A stretch of DNA of 47,148 nt from assembly GCA_022340425.1 (NCBI GenBank), contig JAJDNY010000101.1:1-47148 (forward strand), given 5' to 3'. The notes beneath the pieces are model-generated. The model worked only from the letters and a program-made list of their open reading frames with translations. It was not told where the DNA came from and did no database searches. This document shows positions 18,334 through 27,531 of the stretch, one piece after another. The position numbers and the translations under genes were made by a program. The stretch's first letter is position 1. Each line of letters starts with the position of its first letter. The stretch comes from Desulfobacteraceae bacterium. GTDB taxonomy: Bacteria > Desulfobacterota > Desulfobacteria > Desulfobacterales > JAABRJ01.

Positions 18334-19700
18334 CGGTCCTCCTGCAGGGCGGCCACCGCCCGCCGAAAACAATCCCCCCGGTGGGCGTAGCTGTCGAACA
18401 TATCGAAGCTTGCGCAGGCCGGCGACAGCAGAACCACATCCCCGGGCCGGGCGGCGGCCCGCGCCAGGGCCACCGCCTGGTCCATGGAGGCCGCGCTGAG
18501 GCAGCCGCCGGGACATTCCGGCCCCAGGGCGGCCTGGATTCTCTCGCGGGCCTCGCCGATCAGGATCAGCCGGCGCACCCCGCGGCGCACCGGCACCTTG
18601 AGGGCCTCGTAGCTGCCCAGTTTGTCGCGGCCGCCCATGATCAGCACCACCGGTTCACGGAAGCCCTCCAACGCCCGCACCACGGCATCGACGTTGGTGG
18701 CCTTGGAGTCGTCCACATAACGCACGCCCCCCACCTCCGCCACGGTTTCCACCCGGTGGGGCAGCCCGCGGAAGCGCGCCAGGGCGCGCGCGACCCCCGC
18801 TGCCGTGCCCCCCGCCGCCAGGGCCGCCAGGGCCGCGGCCGCGGCGTTTTCGCGGTTGTGTACGCCTTGCAGCTGCATGGGCCGGAGATCGATGCGGCGG
18901 GCCGGCTCCCGCCCGTCTTCGACAACAAGCGACTCGGCCGTCAGGCTGGCCCCCCATTCCCCCGGCCGGCGGCCGGTGAAATAAAGCCGCCGGGCGGGGC
19001 AGGCGGCGGTCAGACGGCGGATGGTTTCGGCCTCGCCGTTTAAAATCGCCGTGTCGCCGGCCTGCTGGTTTTCAAAGAGCCTGGCCTTGGACGCCGCGTA
19101 AGCCGCCGGGTCGGAGTAGCGGTCCAAATGGTCGTCGCTGATGTTGAGCCAGACCCCCACCGCGGGTCTGAAGGTTGCGATGGTGTCCAGCTGGAAACTG
19201 CTGACCTCCGCCACCACGCGATCCACGCTGCGGCCGCTGTCCACGTGCCCGATCAGGGGGCTGCCGATATTGCCGCCCACGAAAACCTCCATCCCCGAGC
19301 AGGTCAGCATCTCCCCCAGGAGCGCGGTGGTGGTGGTCTTGCCGTTGGTCCCGGTGACCGCCAGCAGCGGGGTTTGCAAGAAGCGGGCAGCGAGCTCGAT
19401 TTCACCGATGACCCCCACCCCCCGCCGGCGCGCCCGGGCCAGGGGCTCCAGGGTGTGGGGCACCCCCGGGCTGAGGACGATCAGATCGGCGGCCGCGAAG
19501 GTGGCCGGGCTGTGGCCGCCGAGTTCCAGCCGAACCCCCAGCCGCTCCAGGGCCGCGGCGCGCTCCCCGATCTGATGCGCGGGGGCCTGGTCGGTCACGG
19601 TCACCCATGCGCCGCGGCGCACCAGGAAACGGGCGGCCGCCTCGCCGGATTTCCCCAGCCCGACCACCAGCACGGCTTTCTGGAACAATTCGATCGGCAT
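18330..19700 (-). CDS. murD: MurD, UDP-N-acetylmuramoyl-L-alanine-D-glutamate ligase
   Basis: MurD attaches D-glutamate to UDP-MurNAc-L-Ala in the cytoplasm. The 456-residue protein has the N-terminal VLVVGLGKSGEAAARFL loop, LIVLSPGVPHTLEPL, the ATP-binding LAVTGTNGKTTTTALLGEML near residues 114-132, EVSSFQLDTI, NISDDHLDRY, the HRVE motif (GLPHRVETVAEV), YVDDSKATNVDA, and the C-terminal VLLSPACASFDMFDSYAHRGD. All are standard. It overlaps ftsW by 4 bp and follows mraY after 40 bp. Confidence 0.97.
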   Translation of the reverse strand: MPIELFQKAVLVVGLGKSGEAAARFLVRRGAWVTVTDQAPAHQIGERAAALERLGVRLELGGHSPATFAAADLIVLSPGVPHTLEPLARARRRGVGVIGEIELAARFLQTPLLAVTGTNGKTTTTALLGEMLTCSGMEVFVGGNIGSPLIGHVDSGRSVDRVVAEVSSFQLDTIATFRPAVGVWLNISDDHLDRYSDPAAYAASKARLFENQQAGDTAILNGEAETIRRLTAACPARRLYFTGRRPGEWGASLTAESLVVEDGREPARRIDLRPMQLQGVHNRENAAAAALAALAAGGTAAGVARALARFRGLPHRVETVAEVGGVRYVDDSKATNVDAVVRALEGFREPVVLIMGGRDKLGSYEALKVPVRRGVRRLILIGEARERIQAALGPECPGGCLSAASMDQAVALARAAARPGDVVLLSPACASFDMFDSYAHRGDCFRRAVAALQEDR

Positions 19701-19740
19701 TGGTCCGTCAGCTCCGTTTCACCGCAGAGGAGCGCCTGCT

Positions 19741-20820
19741 TCAGCGCAGTTTCAGAGTGCTCATGGAGATCAGCGCCAGGATGATCGCAATGATCCAAAA
19801 GCGCACGATCACCTTGGGCTCCGCCCACCCCTTGAGTTCGAAGTGGTGGTGCAGGGGGGCCATTTTGAAGATCCGCCGCCCCTTGGTCATTTTGAAAAAG
19901 CCCACCTGGAAGATCACCGAGAGCGCCTCGATCACGAAAAGTCCGCCCACCAGGATCAGGAGGATCTCCTGTTTGGTGATCACCGCCACGATGCCCAGGG
20001 CGCCCCCCAGTGAGAGGGACCCCACATCGCCCATGAAGACCTGGGCCGGATAGGCGTTGAACCACAGGAACCCCAGCCCCGCCCCGGCCAGGGCGCCGCA
20101 AAAGACCGTGACCTCGCCGCAGCCCGCCACCGGGTTGATCTGCAGGTAGGCGGCGATCCTGGCGTGGCCGGCGACATAGGCGAAAATCATGTAGGTGACC
20201 GCCGCGATGATCACCGGCCCGATGGCCAGACCGTCCAGCCCGTCGGTCAGGTTGACGGCGTTGCTGGTGCCGACGATCACCAGGGCGGCGAAGAAAACGT
20301 AGCCCCAGCCGAGATCCGGCGAGAGATTTTTGAAAAACGGGACCGTCAGCACCGTGCTGAAATTGGGCAGGCGGTAGAGCAGGATGCCGGCGATCAGCGC
20401 CAGGAGGGTCTGGAGCAGAAATTTGTCCCGGGCGCCGAGGCCCTTGCTCTGTTTTTTGACCTGCATCAGATAGTCGTCGATGGTGCCGATGACGGCATAC
20501 CCGGCCGTCACCATCAGGGCGATCCAGACATAGGCGTTCGTCAGGTTGGCCCACAGCAGGGTCGCGGCCACGATCGCAAAGAGCATCAGGACCCCCCCCA
20601 TGGTGGGGGTGCCGGCTTTCTGGCGATGGCTGGCGGGCCCCTCTTCGCGGATGTACTGGCCGACCTGCATCAGGCTCAGCCGCCGGATCACCCACGGCCC
20701 CAGGATGAAACAGATGAACAGCGCCGTCAGCCCGGCATAGATCGTCCGGAAGGTGATGTAGCGGAAGACGTTGAAAACCGTCAGGCTTGTGTGCAGAGGG
20801 TAGAGAAGGTGATACAGCAT
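19741..20820 (-). CDS. mraY: MraY, phospho-MurNAc-pentapeptide transferase
   Basis: MraY transfers phospho-MurNAc-pentapeptide to undecaprenyl phosphate, forming lipid I. The 359-residue polytopic protein matches the family length. It shows [22 protein letters not shown] (substrate loop), [17 protein letters not shown] (aspartate-rich motif), [19 protein letters not shown], and the cytoplasmic [13 protein letters not shown] loop. The open frame continues upstream into the palindromic element at 20833-20951. The ATG at 20820, preceded by GAGGT, is the correct start because the family begins at this MLYHLL helix. Confidence 0.97.
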   Translation of the reverse strand: MLYHLLYPLHTSLTVFNVFRYITFRTIYAGLTALFICFILGPWVIRRLSLMQVGQYIREEGPASHRQKAGTPTMGGVLMLFAIVAATLLWANLTNAYVWIALMVTAGYAVIGTIDDYLMQVKKQSKGLGARDKFLLQTLLALIAGILLYRLPNFSTVLTVPFFKNLSPDLGWGYVFFAALVIVGTSNAVNLTDGLDGLAIGPVIIAAVTYMIFAYVAGHARIAAYLQINPVAGCGEVTVFCGALAGAGLGFLWFNAYPAQVFMGDVGSLSLGGALGIVAVITKQEILLILVGGLFVIEALSVIFQVGFFKMTKGRRIFKMAPLHHHFELKGWAEPKVIVRFWIIAIILALISMSTLKLR

Positions 20821-20832
20821 AACCAACCTCGC

Positions 20833-20951
20833 CAGTTCCGTAAAAAACCCAATTTCTGCGTTGCGCCGCATCTCGAGCTCGCTGCGGCGTAAATAATTAC
20901 GCCTCACTTCTCGAGATTTGCGCGCCGTAACTTGGCTTTTTTACGAAACTG
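20833..20951. repeat. 119-bp imperfect palindromic element between murF and mraY
   Basis: The two ends are inverted copies. The left arm starts CAGTTCCGTAAAAAACCCAA; the right arm read in reverse starts CAGTTTCGTAAAAAAGCCAA. Both arms continue through a GCGC-containing segment to CTCGAG (20872-20877 and 20910-20915). At the centre is a perfect 7-bp stem, GGCGTAA-ATAA-TTACGCC (20886-20903). The whole could fold into a long hairpin in the murF-mraY intergenic RNA. Size and structure resemble MITE/REP-type elements. Read leftwards it ends in a run of six T, so it might also attenuate transcription. No open frame that it contains looks real. Confidence 0.7.
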
Positions 20952-21017
20952 TCAACTTTTGCCATTTCGGTTTTCATTGTCGATCCGGCCGGATGCGGGA
21001 TTCCGGCTGGCCGCCCC

Positions 21018-22439
21018 TCAGGGGCCCGCCCAGGCCATCAAGCCCTGGACGATGGTTTCCATGCCCATGCCGCGCGAGCCTTTGACCAGGACCCAGTCCC
21101 CCGGCCGCAGGCTTTTCTTCAAGGCCGCCAGGATCTCGTCGCGGCCGCCCTCGAAGATCCTGTCGCGGGGCAGGCCGCCCGCCCGTGCGCCCCGGGCCAC
21201 CGCCTCTCGGAAGCGGCCGGCGACCAAAAGTCGAAATGGTTCGCTGCGGGCCGCCAGTTCGCCGCTGGCGGCGTGCAGCGCCGCGCTCTGCTCGCCGAGC
21301 TCCAGCATGTCGCCCATCACCAGCATGCGGCGCGCATTGCGGCCCAGATCGGCCAGGGTTTGGATCGCGGCGGCCATGGAACCCGGGTTGGCGTTGTAGG
21401 TGTCGTCGATCAGGTGGATCCCGCCGGTCAGTTCCCGGTGGACCATGCGGCCTGTGATCGGTCGAAACGCCTCCAGCCCGGCCTTGATTTCCGCGATGTC
21501 CACCCCCAGGGTCCAGCCCACCGCAGCGGCGGCCAGGGCATTGGCCACCATGAAGCGCCCCGGCACCGCCAGGGTCACGGTGGCCCGTGCGCCGGGCAAG
21601 ACCAGATCGAAAGTGGTCCCCAGGGCGGCCGGCTGGAGATTCCGGCCCTGGACCTCCGCCGCCGCCGCAGTCGCGAAGCGCACCACCCGCTGGCGGGTTT
21701 CGGCGGCCAGCTCCATGACCCGGGGATCGTCGGCGTTGAGGACCGCAGTGCCGTCGGCGGCCAGCTCCGCCAGCAGTTCGCCCTTGGCGCGCTTAACCGC
21801 CTCCAGGGACCCCAGACCTGCCAGATGGGCCGCCGCGACGTTGGTGATGACCCCGATCCGGGGGTTGCAGAGGGCGGCCAGACGCCGGATTTCACCCGGG
21901 TGGTTCATGCCCATTTCCAGCACGGCCCACTGGTGGGCCGCCGTCAGCCGCAGAAGGGTCAGCGGCAGGCCGATTTGGTTGTTGAAGTTGCCGATGGTGG
22001 CCAGGGTGTGAAACCGCCGCGAGACCACTTCAGCGGTCATGCCGCGGGTGGTGGTCTTGCCGTTGGAGCCGGTGATGGCCACCACCGGCACATTCAGGCG
22101 GCGGCGCTGAAAGGCCCCCAGGTCTCCCAGCGCCCGGGTGGTGTCGGTCACCGCGATGCAGGTCACGCCGGCTGCTGCCCACTGCGGCCAGGGAAGCTTG
22201 CGGGCCGATTCGGCCGCCAGCAGCAGGCCGCGGCCGCCGGCGGCGACCACGGCGGCGGCAAAGCTGTGGCCGTCATGGGTGTCGCCCTTGATGGCGATAA
22301 AAAAATCGGACGGCTGCAGCCTGCGCGAGTCGATGCCGATGGCCGCGAAGCGGCTGGCCGCGGGACCTCCCAGAAGCTCCCCGCCGGTGGCGGCCAGGAT
22401 CTCGCTGACAGTCCATGGAGGGGGGGCGATGGGGTTCAA
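21018..22439 (-). CDS. murF: MurF, UDP-MurNAc-tripeptide-D-Ala-D-Ala ligase
   Basis: MurF adds D-Ala-D-Ala to complete the UDP-MurNAc pentapeptide. The 473-residue protein has the N-terminal GIDSRRLQPSDFFIAIKG motif, the ATP loop VVAITGSNGKTTTRGMTAEV near residue 118, LEMGMNHPGEI, VITNVAAAHLAGLGS, LNADDP, and the C-terminal HLIDDTYNANPGSMAAAI. These are all standard MurF features. It overlaps murE by 4 bp (ATGA type). The separate D-Ala-D-Ala ligase gene that usually lies in this cluster is absent from the window, so the dipeptide must be made elsewhere. Confidence 0.97.
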   Translation of the reverse strand: MNPIAPPPWTVSEILAATGGELLGGPAASRFAAIGIDSRRLQPSDFFIAIKGDTHDGHSFAAAVVAAGGRGLLLAAESARKLPWPQWAAAGVTCIAVTDTTRALGDLGAFQRRRLNVPVVAITGSNGKTTTRGMTAEVVSRRFHTLATIGNFNNQIGLPLTLLRLTAAHQWAVLEMGMNHPGEIRRLAALCNPRIGVITNVAAAHLAGLGSLEAVKRAKGELLAELAADGTAVLNADDPRVMELAAETRQRVVRFATAAAAEVQGRNLQPAALGTTFDLVLPGARATVTLAVPGRFMVANALAAAAVGWTLGVDIAEIKAGLEAFRPITGRMVHRELTGGIHLIDDTYNANPGSMAAAIQTLADLGRNARRMLVMGDMLELGEQSAALHAASGELAARSEPFRLLVAGRFREAVARGARAGGLPRDRIFEGGRDEILAALKKSLRPGDWVLVKGSRGMGMETIVQGLMAWAGP

Positions 22440-23986
22440 TTGCGGTCCTCACGGGCCGAGCTGGCCGCATCGGCCAGCGCCCGGCGGGCTTCGGCGCGGT
22501 CGTCGAAATCGATGCTGCGCGCGCCCAGGAGCTGATAGGTTTCGTGGCCTTTGCCGGCGATCAGGATCGTGTCGCCGGGGCGCGCGGCCGCAACCGCCAG
22601 ACGGATGGCGCGCCGCCGGTCGGGCTCCACCGCGTAGCCGCGGGCGCCCAAACCGCGCGCCAACTCCTCGGGGCTGTATGCCTGGACGTCCGCGCGGCGG
22701 ATGCCTTCCAGCACCTGATCGATGATCCGCGCCGGGTTTTCGCTACGCGGGTTGTCCGAGGTGACGATGGTCAGATCGCTCATCCGGGCGGCGATCTCCC
22801 CCATCTGAGGCCGTTTGCCGGGGTCCCGGTCGCCGCCGCAGCCGAAGACGCAGATGATGCGGCCGCGGGCCAGCGGCTGAAGGCACTGCAGAACGTTTTC
22901 CAGGGCGGCCGGGGTGTGGGCATAGTCCACGTAGACGAACCGGCCCGACGGGTCGGGCACCGGCTCCAGCCGTCCCGGCACGCTATCCAGGGCTTCGATG
23001 CCGGCCCGGATCCTGCCGCCCGGGATGCCAAGCGCCACGGCGGTGCCAACCGCGCAGAGGATGTTTTCCAGGTTGTGGTGGCCCACGAGGCGTGCGGCAA
23101 AGGGGATCGCGCCCTCCGGCGTCAGCACTTCGCCGTGCAGCCCGGCGGGGTCGTGCACGACGGCGCGCGGGTGGACGCGGTTAGTGGCGGCGCTGCCCAC
23201 CGACAGGCCGTGGCCGTTGAGTTCCCGCAGCAGCGCGGCCCCACGGGGGTCGTTGGCGTTGATGACGGCCACGGCGCGGTCGCGCTTGGGGCCGGTGTTC
23301 AGATGCTGGGTGAACAGGGTTTTCTTGACCTCCCAGTACGTTTGCATGTCGCGGTGAAAATCCAGGTGGTCCTGACTGAGGTTGGTGAAAACCCCGACAT
23401 CCAGCCAGCAGCCGGCGATTCTCTGCATGGCGATGGCGTGGGAGGAGACCTCCATGACCACGTGGGTCACACCGGAGCGCACCATCTCCGCCAGCAGGGC
23501 CTGAAGGTCCAGCGACTCCGGGGTGGTCACAGGCGCCTTGCGGACCTGGCCGCCGAAACGGTAGGCGATGGTGCCGATCACCCCGACGCTGAAGCCGGCC
23601 TGCTGCAGGATGCGCTCCAGGAGGTAGGCGGTGGTGGTCTTGCCGTTGGTGCCGGTGATGCCGACGATCACCAGGCGCTCGGCCGGGTAGCCGTGAAAGC
23701 GGGCGGCCAGGTCCGCCAGCGCCCGACGGCTGTCGGCCACAAGGGCCACCGGGACCGGTACCGCGGCGGGCCGCTCGGCCACAACGGCCGCCGCGCCGCG
23801 GGCAACCGCATCGGCGATATAGGCGTGGCCGTCGGCGCGCGTCCCTGCAATCGCCACGAAAAGCCCGCCGGGGGTTACCGCCTGTGAGCGGTAGCAAATG
23901 GCGCTGATCTCCGGGTCGGAAGGCCTTGCGGTCTCCGAAAGCGGGGCCTGGAGGGCAACGGCGGCCAGCAGTCGGGAGAGTTTCAT
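22436..23986 (-). CDS. murE: MurE, UDP-MurNAc-L-Ala-D-Glu-meso-diaminopimelate ligase
   Basis: MurE adds the third stem-peptide residue. The 516-residue protein shows the N-terminal CYRSQAVTPGGLFVAIAG region, ATP loop VGITGTNGKTTTAYLLERIL near residues 108-126, VMEVSSHAIAMQRI, NLSQDHLDFHRDM, and the C-terminal VDYAHTPAALENVL and CVFGCGGDRDPGKRP. The substrate motif TSDNPRSENP carries DNPR, which marks meso-diaminopimelate-specific enzymes, so the peptidoglycan is of the Gram-negative type. It overlaps ftsI by 4 bp upstream and murF by 4 bp downstream. Confidence 0.97.
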   Translation of the reverse strand: MKLSRLLAAVALQAPLSETARPSDPEISAICYRSQAVTPGGLFVAIAGTRADGHAYIADAVARGAAAVVAERPAAVPVPVALVADSRRALADLAARFHGYPAERLVIVGITGTNGKTTTAYLLERILQQAGFSVGVIGTIAYRFGGQVRKAPVTTPESLDLQALLAEMVRSGVTHVVMEVSSHAIAMQRIAGCWLDVGVFTNLSQDHLDFHRDMQTYWEVKKTLFTQHLNTGPKRDRAVAVINANDPRGAALLRELNGHGLSVGSAATNRVHPRAVVHDPAGLHGEVLTPEGAIPFAARLVGHHNLENILCAVGTAVALGIPGGRIRAGIEALDSVPGRLEPVPDPSGRFVYVDYAHTPAALENVLQCLQPLARGRIICVFGCGGDRDPGKRPQMGEIAARMSDLTIVTSDNPRSENPARIIDQVLEGIRRADVQAYSPEELARGLGARGYAVEPDRRRAIRLAVAAARPGDTILIAGKGHETYQLLGARSIDFDDRAEARRALADAASSAREDRN

Positions 23987-25722
23987 CCTTCGGCCTCGGT
24001 TCCCCGCAGCGCGGTCAGGCGCCCCGCGCCGCTGCCGGGGGTGACGTTGAGGTAGTTCAGGGTGCCGTGAGCGATTTTACGGAAGGCCGGTGCTGCCACC
24101 GTACCGCCGTAGTGGGCCTTGCGGGGTTCGTCAACCAGCACGAGGATGGCCACCTTGGGGTCGTCGGCCGGGGCGAAGCCCAAAAACGACGCCACATAGC
24201 GCCCCTGGGCGTAGCGGCCGCGTTCGTCGACCTTCTGGGCCGTGCCGGTTTTGCCGGCCACTTCAAACCCCTCCAGGGCGGCGCTTTCACCGGTTCCGCC
24301 TTTGGTGGTGACGGTTTGAAGGATCTTGCGGACCTGCCGCGCGCTCTGGGTCGAAATCACCCGGCGCACCTCGGTGGGTGCAAAACTTTTGACCAGGCGG
24401 CCGTCCCGGTCGGTCACGGCTTGAACCAGAAAAGGCTTCATCAGCACGCCGTCGTTTGCGATGGCGCAGGCCGCGGTGATCAACTGCACGGCCGAAACCG
24501 AGAGGCCCTGACCAAAGGCGATGGCGGCGGTATCGATCCGGGTCCAGCGCTGGTAGGGCGCCAGCAGACCGGCGGTCTCGCCGGGACAACCGATGCCCGT
24601 CGGGGTGCCGAAGCCGAAATTGCGCATCGTCTCGTAAAGAGTCTTCTGGCCCAGGCTCTCAATGATCTTGACCGCCCCGATATTGCTGGAATACTTGATG
24701 ATCTGCTGCAGGGAGAGCCAGCCGTGGGGATGGGTGTCGTGCACCACGTTGCCCCCGATGCGGTACTTGCCGTTTTCGCAGAAAAAGATCGCGTTGGGGG
24801 TCAGCCGGCCGGATTCGATCGCCGCCGCCGCCAGGAACATCTTCATGCTCGAGCCCGGTTCGAAGGGATCGGTGATCGCCCGGTTGCGCCACTTGTCGCG
24901 GTCGAAGGCGCTGAAGACATTCGGGTTGAAAAAGGGGTAATGCGCCAGCGCCAGCACGGCCCCCGTTTGGGGCACCATCACGATCGCAATCCCCGAGCGG
25001 CCCTCGAACTCGTCGACGGCCTGCTGCAGGGCGCGCTCCGTCAGATACTGGACGGTGCGGTCGATGGTGAGCACGACGTTGCGGCCGCCGTGGCTGTCGA
25101 TCCACTGGCTGACGCCGCTGAAACTCTTGCCGCGGGCATCTCTCAGCAGGGTGTAGCTCTCCGCGGCGCCACGCAGTTCGTGGTCCAGGAAAAACTCCAC
25201 CCCCTCCAGGCCGTGGCCGTCGGTCCCGGTGAAGCCCAGCGCCTGGGCTGCCAGGGTTTTGCTGGGGTAGAAGCGGCTGCGCTCGGGGATGAAATCGACC
25301 CCCACAAGGTCCAGCGCGCGTACCGCCCCGGCTTCCTTGGGGGTCACCTGGCGCTTGATCCAGACAAAGGTCCGTTTGGACGCGAGTTTGCGCTGCAGCT
25401 GGCGGTAGTCGAGACTCAGGGCGCGTGCCAGAGCCTTGGCGGCGGCAGGCGCGTCCGCCAGCTGACGCGGGTAGGCGGCAATCGAGGTCACATCGATGCT
25501 GACCGCCATTTCACGGTGGCGGGCGTCCACGATGGCGCCCCGGCGCCCCTCGATGACCAGCGATTTTTCGTACTGGTCGGCGGCCTTGCGGGCCAGCCAG
25601 GCCCCTTGGTAAATCTGGAGATAGGCGGCCTTGGCGGCGATGACGGTCAGCAAGAGCGTAAAGAAAACGGCCATGCCCGCGGCTCTGCGTCGAATTTTGG
25701 GGTGAGCTTGGGGAATTTTCAT
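23983..25722 (-). CDS. ftsI: FtsI/PBP3-type class B penicillin-binding protein
   Basis: This is the septal transpeptidase, partner of FtsW. The 579-residue protein has a short basic N-terminus, one membrane anchor (AGMAVFFTLLLTVIAAKAAYL, about residues 14-34), and a non-catalytic pedestal domain (VIEGRRGAIVDARHREMAVS near 51). The transpeptidase domain has the SxxK motif SSMK (Ser291 to Lys294), the SxN motif in KYSSNIGAVK, and KTGTAQ near the C-terminus. No PASTA domain follows. In this position some anaerobes carry SpoVD-like proteins, but the length and absence of PASTA favour FtsI. It overlaps ftsL and murE by 4 bp each. Confidence 0.95.
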   Translation of the reverse strand: MKIPQAHPKIRRRAAGMAVFFTLLLTVIAAKAAYLQIYQGAWLARKAADQYEKSLVIEGRRGAIVDARHREMAVSIDVTSIAAYPRQLADAPAAAKALARALSLDYRQLQRKLASKRTFVWIKRQVTPKEAGAVRALDLVGVDFIPERSRFYPSKTLAAQALGFTGTDGHGLEGVEFFLDHELRGAAESYTLLRDARGKSFSGVSQWIDSHGGRNVVLTIDRTVQYLTERALQQAVDEFEGRSGIAIVMVPQTGAVLALAHYPFFNPNVFSAFDRDKWRNRAITDPFEPGSSMKMFLAAAAIESGRLTPNAIFFCENGKYRIGGNVVHDTHPHGWLSLQQIIKYSSNIGAVKIIESLGQKTLYETMRNFGFGTPTGIGCPGETAGLLAPYQRWTRIDTAAIAFGQGLSVSAVQLITAACAIANDGVLMKPFLVQAVTDRDGRLVKSFAPTEVRRVISTQSARQVRKILQTVTTKGGTGESAALEGFEVAGKTGTAQKVDERGRYAQGRYVASFLGFAPADDPKVAILVLVDEPRKAHYGGTVAAPAFRKIAHGTLNYLNVTPGSGAGRLTALRGTEAEG

Positions 25723-26021
25723 GGCATAATGATGACCTGGTTGCGGTTGGGCATTTCCAGCCCGAGTTTTTCACGGGCGTAGCGGGCGATGCGCTGGGGT
25801 GACTTCAGCCGCTCCAGCTCGATTTTCAGGCTGCTCTGGATCCCTTGCAGGCGCTGGTAGTGATCGGCCGCCCGGGTAATTTCATAGCCGATCTGGGTGC
25901 ACTGCACCCGGCACCAGGTATAGAAATATACCTCCCCCATGAAGAAAACCATCATCAGCGCCCAGAGGCTCAGGGTTCCGGCGGTGCGCCGGTTTCGGGG
26001 GGCTGGGGGGGCTGGGGCCAA
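25719..26021 (-). CDS. ftsL: FtsL-like divisome protein
   Basis: This is a 100-residue bitopic protein. It has a short Pro/Ala-rich cytoplasmic tail, one transmembrane helix (LSLWALMMVFFMGEVYFYTW), a periplasmic coiled coil (DHYQRLQGIQSSLKIELERLK), and the FtsL/FtsB-type end IARYAREKLGLEMPNRNQVI. It belongs to the FtsQLB scaffold. The sequence itself is poorly conserved; the call rests on topology and the invariant place between rsmH and ftsI. The frame opens further upstream with a TTG at 26069 inside rsmH. I prefer the TTG at 26021 because GGAG lies 8 nt before it. The stop overlaps the ftsI start. Confidence 0.85.
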   Translation of the reverse strand: MAPAPPAPRNRRTAGTLSLWALMMVFFMGEVYFYTWCRVQCTQIGYEITRAADHYQRLQGIQSSLKIELERLKSPQRIARYAREKLGLEMPNRNQVIIMP

Positions 26022-26052
26022 TTGGTTTTCTCCGTTTTGCAGGGGGGAGTGC

Positions 26053-26991
26053 TTACAGCTTTTCCACAACCCGCAGGCGGGTGCTACGGGCCATGGGGTT
26101 GTCTGCGATTTCGGCCGCCGTCGGGCGCCGCGCCCTGGGGGTCACGATCCGGACTGCCGGTGTGCGCCCGCAAACGCAGCGCGGCAGGTCCGGCGGGCAG
26201 ATGCAGGGCCGGGCCAGTTGCCGAAAATGGTGTTTGACGATCCGGTCCTCCAGGGAATGAAAGGACAGGATGCACAGGCGCCCCCCCGGCTTGAGCAGCC
26301 CGGCGGCGGCTGCCAAAAAGGTCTCCAGCCGTTCCAGCTCACGGTTGACGGCGATCCGCAGCGCCATGAAAACCCGCGTGGCCGGGTGGATTTTCTGGCT
26401 TGCGGCGCTCTTGCGGGGAATCGCGGCGGCCACGATGCGCGCCAGTTGGCCGCTTGTAGCGATGCGGGCGTTGCGGCGCTCTGCCACGATCCTGCGGGCC
26501 ACCGCCGGGGCGTAGCGCTCTTCGCCATACTCCCTGAAGAGCCGGACGAGGGTTTTTTCATCCGCCGAATTCAGCAGATCCGCGGCGCTGCCGCCGGCGG
26601 CAGGGTTCATGCGCATGTCCAGCGGTTCATCCCGCTGGAAGCTGAACCCTCGGCCGCTGGCCGTCAGGTGATGACAGGCGATGCCCAGGTCGAGCAGGAT
26701 GCCGTCCACCGCGCAGATGCCCAGTTCGGCGAGAATCGCCGGCAGATTGGCAAAATTGTCGTGAAACAGGTGATAGCTGCCCTCATAGGGCTGCAGCACG
26801 ACCCTGGCGTTGATCACCGCCTCGGGGTCCTGGTCGACGCCGATCAAGACCCCGCCGGGTGTGATTTTATCGAGAATCGCGCGGGCGTGCCCCGCACCGC
26901 CGAGGGTGCCGTCCACAAAAATTTCCCCGGGTGCGGGATCAAGGAGCGCGACAACCTCGGCGAGCATGGCGGGGACGTGGTGATACGGCAT
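26053..26991 (-). CDS. rsmH: RsmH, 16S rRNA (cytosine-1402-N4)-methyltransferase
   Basis: RsmH (MraW) methylates C1402 in the decoding centre of 16S rRNA. The 312-residue protein begins MPYHHVPAMLAEVVALL and has the SAM-binding loop FVDGTLGGAGHARAIL, GVDQDPEAV, GILLDLGIACHHL, FSFQRDEPLDMRMNP, and the C-terminal LCILSFHSLEDRIVKHHF. All are family signatures. The frame extends 13 codons upstream; I chose the ATG at 26991, 4 bp after the mraZ stop, because the family starts at this HHVPVM-like motif. It is the second gene of the dcw cluster. Confidence 0.96.
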   Translation of the reverse strand: MPYHHVPAMLAEVVALLDPAPGEIFVDGTLGGAGHARAILDKITPGGVLIGVDQDPEAVINARVVLQPYEGSYHLFHDNFANLPAILAELGICAVDGILLDLGIACHHLTASGRGFSFQRDEPLDMRMNPAAGGSAADLLNSADEKTLVRLFREYGEERYAPAVARRIVAERRNARIATSGQLARIVAAAIPRKSAASQKIHPATRVFMALRIAVNRELERLETFLAAAAGLLKPGGRLCILSFHSLEDRIVKHHFRQLARPCICPPDLPRCVCGRTPAVRIVTPRARRPTAAEIADNPMARSTRLRVVEKL

Positions 26992-26995
26992 GGCC

Positions 26996-27442
26996 CTATA
27001 TTCCCAGCGCGGCAATCTGGTCGCGGGCACCCTCCCTTTTCAGATCCTTCTCCATCTTTTCGTTTTCCTCATCCCATTTTTCCCGCGACCAGATTTCAAA
27101 GTGGTCGGTCACCCCGACGAAGACGACCTCTTTTTCGATTGCGGCGTAGATTCTTTGGGGGGGCGGCAGCAGGATGCGCCCCTGGCGGTCAAAGGGGCAT
27201 TCCGAGGCCCCGCCGACAAAGGTGCGCCGGAAGCGCCGGAAAAAATCATCTTTGATGGGGGTTTCCAGGACCCGTTGTTCCAGCTTCAGCCACTCGGAGA
27301 AGGAATAGCCCAGGAGGCAGCCGTCCATGCGGGTCACCATGAAACCGTTGCTGCCGTCGGCACGGGCGATTTCACGGAACTTGGCCGGCACGCTGACGCG
27401 CCCCTTGGGATCGATGTTGTGGAAATTGATTCCCCGAAACAT
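26996..27442 (-). CDS. mraZ: MraZ, AbrB-like transcriptional regulator of the dcw cluster
   Basis: The 148-residue protein carries two copies of the MraZ/AbrB swapped-hairpin domain: NIDPKGRVSVPAKFRE at about residues 9-24 and ECPFDRQGRILLPPPQR at about 76-92. MraZ forms a ring and binds short direct repeats in front of its own operon, usually repressing it. The C-terminal tail (about residues 120-148) is highly charged. The ATG at 27442 was chosen because the family begins MFRG; an upstream in-frame ATG at 27478 lacks a ribosome site. Tandem 10-bp repeats that fit an MraZ operator lie about 90 bp upstream. Confidence 0.95.
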   Translation of the reverse strand: MFRGINFHNIDPKGRVSVPAKFREIARADGSNGFMVTRMDGCLLGYSFSEWLKLEQRVLETPIKDDFFRRFRRTFVGGASECPFDRQGRILLPPPQRIYAAIEKEVVFVGVTDHFEIWSREKWDEENEKMEKDLKREGARDQIAALGI

Positions 27443-27531
27443 GTTTTTCCGTTCGAGGGCCCGGGCGCCCAGGGCCATTACGTGGTCTTGAAACCTGTCG
27501 CCGGTCTCGCTGGGGCCGGTCGATTAAGGAT

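Noticed and set aside
18334-18516. N-terminal extension of ftsW inside murD
   Set aside because: The extension translates as low-complexity Gly/Arg sequence. The ATGA overlap with AGGAGG at 18333 marks the true start.
20821-20907. N-terminal extension of mraY through an upstream ATG at 20907
   Set aside because: The extra 29 residues are encoded by the palindromic element and are absent from the MraY family; the ATG at 20820 has a ribosome site and gives the family length.
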